Assembly: GCF_002591895.1 (NCBI RefSeq)
Contig: NZ_NISX01000011.1
Location: 1-64,000, forward strand
DNA from: Lacimicrobium alkaliphilum
GTDB lineage: Bacteria; Pseudomonadota; Gammaproteobacteria; Enterobacterales; Alteromonadaceae
Direction: 5' to 3'
DNA length: 64,000 bases
The notes under the pieces were generated by a model that saw nothing but the letters and a program-made list of their open reading frames with translations, was not told the DNA's origin and made no database searches. The position numbers and the translations under genes are program-made. Numbering within the stretch: position 1 is the stretch's first letter; each line of letters starts with the position of its first letter. Positions 53,520-61,089 of the stretch are shown here, piece by piece.

Positions 53520-55217
53520 TTAGTCGCGACTAAACACGGTTCTTCCACCAACAATAGTGCGCTGTACCTGCACATCGGCGATTTGTTCTGCCTCGATACT
53601 GAACAGATCCTGATCGAGAATCACCAGATCTGCCAGCTTACCCGGTGCCAGAGAACCTTTGATTTTCTCCTCTGCGGAGGCATAGGCGGCCCCGCGGGTA
53701 TAGGCTATCAGTGCCTGCTCCAGACTGATTTTCTGTTCCGGCACCCAGCCCTGAGGATTATTATCATCCAGGGTTCTGCGTGTTACCGCCGCATAAATCC
53801 CCATAATCGGCGAAACCGGCGCTACAAACCAGTCACTGCCGAATGCCAGTTGTGTATTGCTATCCAGCAAAGCCCTAAAAGCATAGGTTGTCTGGGCCCG
53901 CTCCGCACCAATCACACGCTCCGCCCATCGACCATCATCAATGGCATGATAGGGCTGCATACTGGCAATCACATCAAGTTCACTGAAACGAATAATATCT
54001 TCAGGTTCTATATGCTGGGCATGTTCAATGCGCCAGCGCCTGTCGACACCACCCTGAACCTCCTCTATGCCGGCGTAAATATCCAACAGTCTGCCGATGG
54101 CCCGATCGCCAATGGCATGCACCATCAGTTGCAGACCGGCGCGATCGGCTGCCGTGATCCATTCTTCCATCTGCTCAGGAGGGTTGATAAAAAAGCCACT
54201 GTCATCGGGCGTATCCGTATAGGGTTCGTAAAACGCTGCCGTATGTGAACCCAGTGAACCATCCATAAAGCCTTTTACACCACCGACTTTGAGCCACTCA
54301 TCGCCGCGACCGTGCTCGGCCACATAATTAGCCACCTTCTGCCAGGTTTCCAGCGGCTCCACCGCATAAATCCGGGTGCGCAGCTGGCCCTTTTCATGAG
54401 CACGCTGGTAGGTACGCAAACTGCGCATACTTTGCCAGTCTCCCATATCATGGACACTGGTAATGCCATAGCTCGCTACATGTTCACTTGCCGCCTGAAG
54501 TGCCGCATCGAGTTGAGCCTCATCAGGCTCGGGGATGATTGACTGAATAAGATTCATGGCGTTGTCTTTCAGCACCCCTGTCGGATTGCCCTCACTATCG
54601 CGGACGATTTCACCGCCTTCCACATCCGGAGTATCGCTATCGACCCCGGCAAGCTCAAGGGCCAGGGAGTTTGCCAGCGCCATATGCCCGTCCAGACGCA
54701 TCACAAATACTGGATTCTTTGGAGTCAGTTCGTCTATCCATTCCTTGCCGGGTAATTCGCCACCCCAGTTTTCATGGTCCCATTCACCATTTAAGATCCA
54801 CTTCCCCCCGGGCTGACTGGCAGCAAAGTCGCCGATACGATGGCTGAATTCCTGTGGTGTTTTCGCATCCCGCAACTGTACCGACGACAGCCCCATACCA
54901 CCGATAAGAAAATGCACATGGCTATCTATAAATCCGGGAAGCAGCATATTACCCGCCACATTGATGACTTCTGTGGAATCATCGATATAACCGGTTATCT
55001 CGGTTTCACTGCCCACTGCCATGATTTCTTCCCCTTTAATGGCAAGAGCCTGGGCATGGGGATTATGTGGGTCAGCGGTCCAGATCCTGGCCTTAATGAA
55101 TACCGTATCTGCCACCGGAAGAGACCGCTTTGGTGTTTCGCCAAAAGCGCCGGGGATCACCCATATCAACAACATCACAACAAGCCCTGGATGCGGTAAT
55201 ATCTGGTGCATTTTCAT
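53520..55217 (-). CDS. Secreted amidohydrolase (YtcJ-like, Amidohydro_3)
   Basis: A 565-aa metal-dependent hydrolase. A signal peptide (MHQILPHPGLVVMLLIWVIP) ends near GAFGE, so the enzyme is probably periplasmic. Metal-site motifs are DSHVHFLIGG, VHAIGDRA, RIEHAQHI and GSDWFVAP. YtcJ-type enzymes hydrolyse amide or formamide bonds of varied compounds. GAGGG precedes the ATG at 55217. It is the last of a three-gene unit with a porin and a BetT-like transporter. That suggests it releases a product that the transporter imports (inference). Confidence 0.88.
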   Translation of the reverse strand: MKMHQILPHPGLVVMLLIWVIPGAFGETPKRSLPVADTVFIKARIWTADPHNPHAQALAIKGEEIMAVGSETEITGYIDDSTEVINVAGNMLLPGFIDSHVHFLIGGMGLSSVQLRDAKTPQEFSHRIGDFAASQPGGKWILNGEWDHENWGGELPGKEWIDELTPKNPVFVMRLDGHMALANSLALELAGVDSDTPDVEGGEIVRDSEGNPTGVLKDNAMNLIQSIIPEPDEAQLDAALQAASEHVASYGITSVHDMGDWQSMRSLRTYQRAHEKGQLRTRIYAVEPLETWQKVANYVAEHGRGDEWLKVGGVKGFMDGSLGSHTAAFYEPYTDTPDDSGFFINPPEQMEEWITAADRAGLQLMVHAIGDRAIGRLLDIYAGIEEVQGGVDRRWRIEHAQHIEPEDIIRFSELDVIASMQPYHAIDDGRWAERVIGAERAQTTYAFRALLDSNTQLAFGSDWFVAPVSPIMGIYAAVTRRTLDDNNPQGWVPEQKISLEQALIAYTRGAAYASAEEKIKGSLAPGKLADLVILDQDLFSIEAEQIADVQVQRTIVGGRTVFSRD

Positions 55218-55250
55218 GAGATGGCCCTCTGGAATCCTGAAACCTGTTAA

Positions 55251-56612
55251 CTAAAAATAGTATCCAAAATTAATATTAAAGCGCGTGTTGGTGTCACCGC
55301 CATCGACTCCCATTGAGCCTCCCACAAAGGGATGATTTTGTGCTGTAACCAAATCAAAGTAGGTATACAGGCCGCCTGCGCTGACAGCCATCCCCAGCAC
55401 ATTCATAAACGTATCGTCACTGAGCCCGCTTTTTGCACTCATCAGGCTGTAGTTGTCATAAAAGCGCAGATTGGTCACAGGCCCCCATGATACGGGTAAA
55501 TCATAAGCCAGATTCAGCGTGTAAAGGGTGGCCCTGGCTGGCATGGTGTCAAAATACGCATAGGCGCCCATCACCACTCCTTCATTTTCCTGAGCCAGAT
55601 CATAGTCATAGCGACTGGCCATGGCCATCAGCTCCCAGGGCCCCTTGTTATAGCGAAGGTGCCCCCCAAGAACGGAACGTTCACCGACGCTGTTGCTGCC
55701 ATTATGTAAATCACCATGTTGTACAGACAGGCCCAACTCCAGATTGCTATCCACTGACAGTGTGAATTTTCGCGCTCCACGCAGGGCCCAGGAATTGTTC
55801 TGGGCCATGGGCTCAGAGGGCGCATCAAAAATCCCCTCTCCGGCAATACGGATCCCCACAGGATCATACGCATAGCGGTCATCTCGATTGCTTACAAAAC
55901 CATCGACGCCGCCCTGTTCACCGTTTTTGTAAAACCCCAGATCCCACTCCCATTTTTCGCTGCGATAGCGGAGATTTGCGCCGGTTTCGGGATTATCTTC
56001 CAGGCCTGCATAAAAATTGGAACTGAAAAAATAATTGTGGGAATTGTATGGCAGATTGCCAAAGGGAACATTGATAATGCCCACCTGAGCCTGCCAGAAT
56101 TTACTCAGATTATAGCCCACGTAGGCTTTTTGTACGGCTTCCATATATTGAAACCAGCGGTACTGGGCTGCCAGAATCACATCCCCAATCTCGCCATTAA
56201 AATCAAGCCGAATCAGATCGAAGTCAACATCACCCCCACGATCCTTGTTTCCCTGAGCATAATCTTGATAAACGTATTGAAAGCGTACCGCACCACCAAC
56301 CCGAATCGGAGCATTCTTTGCGGCCTTTACATCACGTTCCAGTTGCGCGAGTCGCGGGTCAGGAGCACGCGGCATCCGCACAGATTCAATCTCATCGCTA
56401 TCGGCTTTTGTTGCAGAGTTACTTTCTGTAGCTGTGTCATTGTCATGCTCCGCCAACCGGGCTTCGAGTTCCTTGACCCTGGCCTGTAACGTCACCATCT
56501 GCTCCAGGATAGACTTCAACTCCTGCTGCAGTTTGCGTTGTTTCTCATCAGCGCAAACAGGCTGGGTCGCCAAACACAGAGCCAATAACAGGCGAGGTGT
56601 ATGGCGCACCAT
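55251..56612 (-). CDS. Porin with N-terminal coiled coil (OprP/OprO-like)
   Basis: A 453-aa outer-membrane protein. The signal peptide ends at about CADEK, and a coiled coil (QRKLQQELKSILEQMVTLQA, ARVKELEARLAEH) precedes the barrel. Barrel features such as IRVGGAVRFQYVYQDYAQG, RDRGGDVDFDLIRLDFNGEI and the C-terminal FNINFGYYF fit the phosphate-selective porin O/P family as I recall it. The ligand is not necessarily phosphate. GGAGG precedes the ATG. It lies 12 bp after the transporter and 33 bp before the amidohydrolase. Confidence 0.85.
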   Translation of the reverse strand: MVRHTPRLLLALCLATQPVCADEKQRKLQQELKSILEQMVTLQARVKELEARLAEHDNDTATESNSATKADSDEIESVRMPRAPDPRLAQLERDVKAAKNAPIRVGGAVRFQYVYQDYAQGNKDRGGDVDFDLIRLDFNGEIGDVILAAQYRWFQYMEAVQKAYVGYNLSKFWQAQVGIINVPFGNLPYNSHNYFFSSNFYAGLEDNPETGANLRYRSEKWEWDLGFYKNGEQGGVDGFVSNRDDRYAYDPVGIRIAGEGIFDAPSEPMAQNNSWALRGARKFTLSVDSNLELGLSVQHGDLHNGSNSVGERSVLGGHLRYNKGPWELMAMASRYDYDLAQENEGVVMGAYAYFDTMPARATLYTLNLAYDLPVSWGPVTNLRFYDNYSLMSAKSGLSDDTFMNVLGMAVSAGGLYTYFDLVTAQNHPFVGGSMGVDGGDTNTRFNINFGYYF

Positions 56613-56624
56613 ATATTTCCTCCG

Positions 56625-58598
56625 TTATCTCAACACATGTAAAAAATGCATATGCTTGTGATAGTGATCAATAATATCGCCTATGACTGCCTCTCTGGAC
56701 CAGCCCAGAATATCGTAATCCTGACCGCCTTCGCCTAAGTGAACTTCAGCCCGGAAGTACAATTTAGCTTCATCCATATTATGAGGGTCAGCTTCGGCTT
56801 CAGGTGTCAGAAAGGCCGGACGTACATGAGGACTCAGCATCACCTCATACAGGAAGTCGATCTCCTCACCATGTACCACTTTAAAGCTGAGGCGATCAGG
56901 ATCATCTTTGGTCACATCAACCGTGTAACCCTTGTCCCGCATTTCCTGGGCGACTTCATCAAAAGCCGGTGTAGCAACCTTCTGTATAAAGCGCCGCCCC
57001 ACCTCTTTACTCGGATAATCGATGATATTCTGTAATCTTTCGCGCCAGTTTTTGGTCCCCATGGTCGCGGCAGTAAGGTAACTATTCTGCAATGCATCGC
57101 GTTTATGAACATCGATACGCAGTGCCTTAATCAGTCCATAGGTTGCTATCAGCAGCACAACGGTGAAGGGTAAGGCACTGGCAATTGCCATGGTCTGTAA
57201 AGCCCCCAGACCGCCTGCCAACAGCAGCACTATAGCCACGACACCCTCACCACTGGCCCAGAAAACGCGCTGCCAGAGGGCAGTATCATCACGCCCATTG
57301 GAACAGAGCATATCCACGACCATAGAGCCGGAATCCGAAGAAGTCACGAAGAACACAATGACCATCAGTGTCGCCAGCAAAGACAGGATGCTGGACAGAG
57401 GGAAGTGCTCCAGGAAAGCAAACAAGGCAATCGACACATCTTTTTGCACCAGATCGCCTAACTCAGCCGCCCCCTGATTAAGAATCAACTCAATGGCAGA
57501 ATTACCAAAGAAGGTCATCCACATCAGTGTGAAACCTGTCGGTACTAACAATACCCCAAGCACAAATTCGCGGATCGTTCGTCCTCTGGAAACCCGGGCA
57601 ATAAACAAACCGACAAAAGGTGCCCAGGAAAGCCACCATCCCCAGTAAAAAACGGTCCAGCCACCAATCCAGTCAGTTTTTTCATAGGCAAACAGGTTAA
57701 ACGTCTTATCGACAATATCGGACAGGTAAGAGCCGGTATTCTGGACAAAGGCCTGTAGTAAAAATACGGTGGGGCCAAGCACCAGCACAAACAACAACAA
57801 TGCCACTGCCAGAATCATATTCAGTTCTGACAAGCGACGTATGCCTTTATCCAGCCCGGTGGTGACTGATATGACGGCCAGTGAGGTAATCCCCACCACC
57901 AATAAAATTTGCATGGTGGTACTTACCGGCATGCCAAACAAATAATTAAACCCGGCATTCACCTGCGCTACCCCATAGCCCAGCGATGTCGCCACGCCAA
58001 ACAGGGTGCCAATGACAGCAAACACATCCACTGCATGACCGATAGGTCCATAAATACGTTCACCGATGAGCGGATACAGAGCCGACCGTAAGGTCAGAGG
58101 CAAGCCATGGCGATAGGCGAAAAATGCCAGTATCAGTGCCACGATGGCGTAAATTGCCCAGGCATGCAGTCCCCAGTGAAAGAAAGTAATTTTCATTGCT
58201 TCTCTGGCCGCTTCCACGGTAGCCGGATCACCGGTTGGCGGTGCCAGAAAATGCATCACCGGCTCGGCAACCCCGAAAAACATCAGACCAATGCCCATAC
58301 CAGCGGAGAACAACATAGAAAACCAGGTCCCCATGCCATAATCAGGCACAGAATGATCGGGACCAAGTTTGATACTGCCAAAGCGCGAAAAACCCAGATA
58401 CAGCACTGAAACCAGTATAACGGCCACCGCCACTACATAGAACCAGCTGCCATTTTCTATAATCGCGGCCTGCACGGCCTGAAAGGTTGTATTGGCAGTA
58501 TCAGGGGCAATAACAGAAAACAGCAGTATAAGAACAATCAGCCCGGTGGCGGGATAAAACACATTTGGATTGATCTTGGCCGGGGTATTCTCTGGCAT
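56625..58598 (-). CDS. betT: BCCT-family transporter, BetT-like
   Basis: A 657-aa inner-membrane carrier with twelve helices. The BCCT signature lies in YGMGTWFSMLFSAGMGIGLM, FFGVAEPVMHF and TVFYWGWWLSWAPFVGLFIA, with the aromatic box for quaternary ammonium. The long cytosolic tail (about 150 residues, ending LGWSREAVIGDIIDHYHKH then MHFLHVLR) resembles the osmosensing tail of E. coli BetT, a choline:proton symporter. It is the first gene of the leftward unit. AAGGAG precedes the ATG. No bet catabolic genes are adjacent, so the substrate could be choline, a betaine or carnitine. Confidence 0.9.
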   Translation of the reverse strand: MPENTPAKINPNVFYPATGLIVLILLFSVIAPDTANTTFQAVQAAIIENGSWFYVVAVAVILVSVLYLGFSRFGSIKLGPDHSVPDYGMGTWFSMLFSAGMGIGLMFFGVAEPVMHFLAPPTGDPATVEAAREAMKITFFHWGLHAWAIYAIVALILAFFAYRHGLPLTLRSALYPLIGERIYGPIGHAVDVFAVIGTLFGVATSLGYGVAQVNAGFNYLFGMPVSTTMQILLVVGITSLAVISVTTGLDKGIRRLSELNMILAVALLLFVLVLGPTVFLLQAFVQNTGSYLSDIVDKTFNLFAYEKTDWIGGWTVFYWGWWLSWAPFVGLFIARVSRGRTIREFVLGVLLVPTGFTLMWMTFFGNSAIELILNQGAAELGDLVQKDVSIALFAFLEHFPLSSILSLLATLMVIVFFVTSSDSGSMVVDMLCSNGRDDTALWQRVFWASGEGVVAIVLLLAGGLGALQTMAIASALPFTVVLLIATYGLIKALRIDVHKRDALQNSYLTAATMGTKNWRERLQNIIDYPSKEVGRRFIQKVATPAFDEVAQEMRDKGYTVDVTKDDPDRLSFKVVHGEEIDFLYEVMLSPHVRPAFLTPEAEADPHNMDEAKLYFRAEVHLGEGGQDYDILGWSREAVIGDIIDHYHKHMHFLHVLR

Positions 58599-58828
58599 GC
58601 TAAGAACTCCTTTTTATTTTTATGTCGCAGAACAAAGCCTGTTTACACACTGCACGTGTCAGACCGGAAAAACAAGGGGTCCAAATGCCGCGACTAACAT
58701 TGGTTCCGGACATCAGACAAAAAGCTGCCTTAGCGATTCCCCTGTTTATAGTCTCTTAAAGGTGTAGAACATGCAGGCCCTTAGAGCAAATATAGACCTA
58801 TGATTTGTAAGACGATTTTCATATAAAA

Positions 58829-58858
58829 GCCCCACCTTCCCAGTGTATGCCCCACCTT
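58829..58858. repeat. Paired direct repeats upstream of the transporter
   Basis: GCCCCACCTT occurs at 58829-58838 and again at 58849-58858, exactly 20 bp apart, which is two helical turns. It lies about 240 bp upstream of the betT-like ATG. The rest of 58599-58940 shows no gene. It may be a binding site for a regulator of the transporter operon. Confidence 0.45.
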
Positions 58859-58940
58859 GCACCTACCGCTAGGTTTTTCTGGTCTTTTTTACAGACACTG
58901 ACGTATTCCACATTTACGTACTTTATGATGATGAGCAAAA

Positions 58941-59117
58941 ATGTTTAATATCTTCAGGCGAGACCCCAATAAAAAACTGCGCAAGCAATATGATACGCGG
59001 CTGGAACAAGCCATGCAGGCACAGCGGCGGGGGGATATAAAAAGCTTTGCCATGCTGACCGATGAAGCAGAGAAACTGTGGCAGCAGCTTCAGGAACAAC
59101 AACAAAAAGGGGAATAA
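58941..59117 (+). CDS. DUF6435-type small protein
   Basis: A 58-aa cytoplasmic protein starting MFNIFRRDPNKKLRKQYDTR, followed by LEQAMQAQRRGDIKSFAMLT and a helical glutamine-rich tail. Small proteins of this pattern are annotated as DUF6435 (Lacal_2735-like), as I recall. The function is unknown. It is 3 bp upstream of tspO, with GGGGAA at its end serving as the tspO ribosome site, so the two genes are coupled. Confidence 0.72.
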   Translation: MFNIFRRDPNKKLRKQYDTRLEQAMQAQRRGDIKSFAMLTDEAEKLWQQLQEQQQKGE

Positions 59118-59120
59118 GAC

Positions 59121-59612
59121 ATGCCTCAACCCAGCCTGCTACGACAGAGTCTGATGCTGATATTTTTTCTGCTTGTTACTTATATCGTGGCCGCCATAGG
59201 CAGTATCGCCTCAATCGATGCGCCTGATTTCTACCTTCAGCTCACCCAACCTGTCTGGGCTCCCCCTGCCTGGTTATTTGGTCCGGTATGGACACTACTC
59301 TACACACTGATGGCCATCGCGGCCTGGTTGGTATGGCGAAGCCGCTGTTCACAAAAGCAAGCGGCACTGGGCTTATATGCCCTGCAACTGGTATTGAATG
59401 GGTTATGGAGCTGGCTGTTCTTCACCTGGGCTCTGGGTGCCATTGCCTTTGCAGAAATCCTCTTACTGTGGGGTTTGATTTTGCTCACTATGATCAACTT
59501 CTGGCGCTGCAATAAAATTGCCGGTACGTTACTGCTACCTTATTGGTTGTGGGTCAGCTTTGCCGCAGTATTAAACTGGGCGCTGTGGCTCGACAATCCG
59601 GCATTATTGTAA
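59121..59612 (+). CDS. tspO: Tryptophan-rich sensory protein TspO
   Basis: A 163-aa TspO/MBR protein with five helices. Family motifs are LTQPVWAPPAWLFGPVWTLL, LVLNGLWSWLFFTW and LLPYWLWVSFAAVLNWALW. It binds porphyrins and is linked to stress or light responses in bacteria. It is preceded by the DUF6435 gene with 3 bp between them. Confidence 0.93.
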   Translation: MPQPSLLRQSLMLIFFLLVTYIVAAIGSIASIDAPDFYLQLTQPVWAPPAWLFGPVWTLLYTLMAIAAWLVWRSRCSQKQAALGLYALQLVLNGLWSWLFFTWALGAIAFAEILLLWGLILLTMINFWRCNKIAGTLLLPYWLWVSFAAVLNWALWLDNPALL

Positions 59613-59613
59613 C

Positions 59614-59961
59614 TTACCCGCCCTCCAGTCTTTTGCGCCAGTTGCCCTGGTGTTCACGATGACATGATTGCTCCGAATCCAGAGCAATATGCTGCTGTGG
59701 ATTTTGCAATAGCAACTGTGCCCGTTTCAGTTGAGAGGTAATTTCCGCTCGCAATCTGATGTCCTGGCTGGTATTGATCATGGTCTGAACATTCTCATCC
59801 GTCTCAAACACACAGGTAATGACCAGACTCTGGGGAAAATGTGGATAATCTACGGTGTGAGTTAACCAGCTAAACCCCACTTCCCAACTTTTTATTTCCT
59901 CACAGGCTAGTGTCAACGCCTTAACCAGGCTGGCTTCGGTTTTCTTATGATTTCTGTTCAT
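59614..59961 (-). CDS. Conserved-looking small protein downstream of ATP-grasp gene
   Basis: A 115-aa protein that I cannot assign. It begins MNRNHKKTEASLVKALTLAC and has an aromatic middle (VGFSWLTHTVDYPHFPQSLV) and a charged tail with a histidine/cysteine cluster (SEQSCHREHQGNW). No signal peptide or transmembrane helix is seen. Its ATG lies 17 bp inside the end of the ATP-grasp gene, so the two are co-translated. It ends one base after the tspO stop on the opposite strand. Confidence 0.65.
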   Translation of the reverse strand: MNRNHKKTEASLVKALTLACEEIKSWEVGFSWLTHTVDYPHFPQSLVITCVFETDENVQTMINTSQDIRLRAEITSQLKRAQLLLQNPQQHIALDSEQSCHREHQGNWRKRLEGG

Positions 59962-60826
59962 TAGTATTACCCGTTTTGTCTGTCAGTGCCTGTACAAAAC
60001 GCTGTGCAGAGCCAGGATCCATATTAAAGTAGAGTGAGGGCTCGATCAGCTCCAGCTCCATTACCACATAGCCATATTGGCAGCAGATAAAATCCAGGCG
60101 CGCATAAAGCGTCTGGCCAGGAATAACCTTTAAGGTTCTGCCAGCCAGCGCCAACAATTCTGCATCAGGCGCAAAAACATGGAGCTGTCCGCCATGCTCC
60201 TCCTGAACCCTGAAATCACCTGACTTTGGTACCTTACGAATAGCATGGCTAAATCGACTGCCAAAGAAAAATAACGACACTTCTCCATCATCAATTACAT
60301 TACTTATAAAAGGTTGCAGCATATGCGCCCGTTCAGAGAACACTGATTCCAACATCCTCAGTTGTGCGGGATCATCACTCACGCCAAGTCGATAGGTATG
60401 CTCAGCGCTGGCGCTAATCAGCGGTTTAATAATCAGCTCATCGGTATCGAAGTGAGCGAAAGCCGATTGGATCTGTTGTGGATCGAATTGTTCCTGCCAC
60501 ACGGTAGGAACAATCGGTATTCCGGCCTTTTCCAGCTCTTTGAGATAGCGTTTACTGATATTCCAGCGCACCGTTTCCAGATCGTTAAACAAGGTCGTAC
60601 TTTCGCTAATCTGTGCCAGACGGTGAAGAAAATCCTCAGGAAACTGTTGATAGTCCCAGCAGCTGCGCAGAATAACCGCATCAAACTGACTCCAGTCTGT
60701 ATTTTCTTCTTTCCATGACATAGTTGTCACCTGCCAGCCCTGCTCTGCCATCGGTGATATCAGCAAGTTGTCATAAACGTAATAATCGCCAATATCGTCC
60801 ATGGATAAAAATACGCAACGCTTCAT
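59945..60826 (-). CDS. ATP-grasp family protein (glutathione synthetase-like)
   Basis: A 293-aa cytoplasmic enzyme. The N-terminal part holds VILRSCWDYQQFPEDFLHRL. The ATP-binding lysines lie in DELIIKPLISASAEHTYRLG, and the metal-binding end in YGYVVMELELIEPSLYFNMD. Both features resemble the RimK / glutathione synthetase / DcsG-like group. The substrate is unknown; no peptide or amino-acid biosynthesis genes are near. It overlaps the 115-aa gene by 17 bp. Confidence 0.82.
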   Translation of the reverse strand: MKRCVFLSMDDIGDYYVYDNLLISPMAEQGWQVTTMSWKEENTDWSQFDAVILRSCWDYQQFPEDFLHRLAQISESTTLFNDLETVRWNISKRYLKELEKAGIPIVPTVWQEQFDPQQIQSAFAHFDTDELIIKPLISASAEHTYRLGVSDDPAQLRMLESVFSERAHMLQPFISNVIDDGEVSLFFFGSRFSHAIRKVPKSGDFRVQEEHGGQLHVFAPDAELLALAGRTLKVIPGQTLYARLDFICCQYGYVVMELELIEPSLYFNMDPGSAQRFVQALTDKTGNTNEQKS

Positions 60827-60998
60827 AAAGTCTTACCCCAAACAACGGTGACAGACACCCTAACTTATTGTGTTCGTACAAAGAACCGTAAAAACAGGCC
60901 CGAAATAATGTTACTTGCGTGGAGCCTTTTGCTGTTCTTCATACTACGGCCAGGACTGCATCACTGTATGACCCGCTATTCTATAACATAATCATATT

Positions 60999-61013
60999 TG
61001 AGAATTATTATCA
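60999..61013. promoter_or_regulatory. Fur box
   Basis: TGAGAATTATTATCA matches the 7-1-7 Fur consensus TGATAATnATTATCA in 13 of 14 positions. It lies 77 bp before the TonB receptor ATG. Iron repression of the receptor operon is therefore expected. Confidence 0.82.
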
Positions 61014-61089
61014 TTTGCATTGAAATGCAAATGCAAACCAGTATCATTCGTAATTCTTCGATTAGGGCCGATAACACAAGGACACTCAA

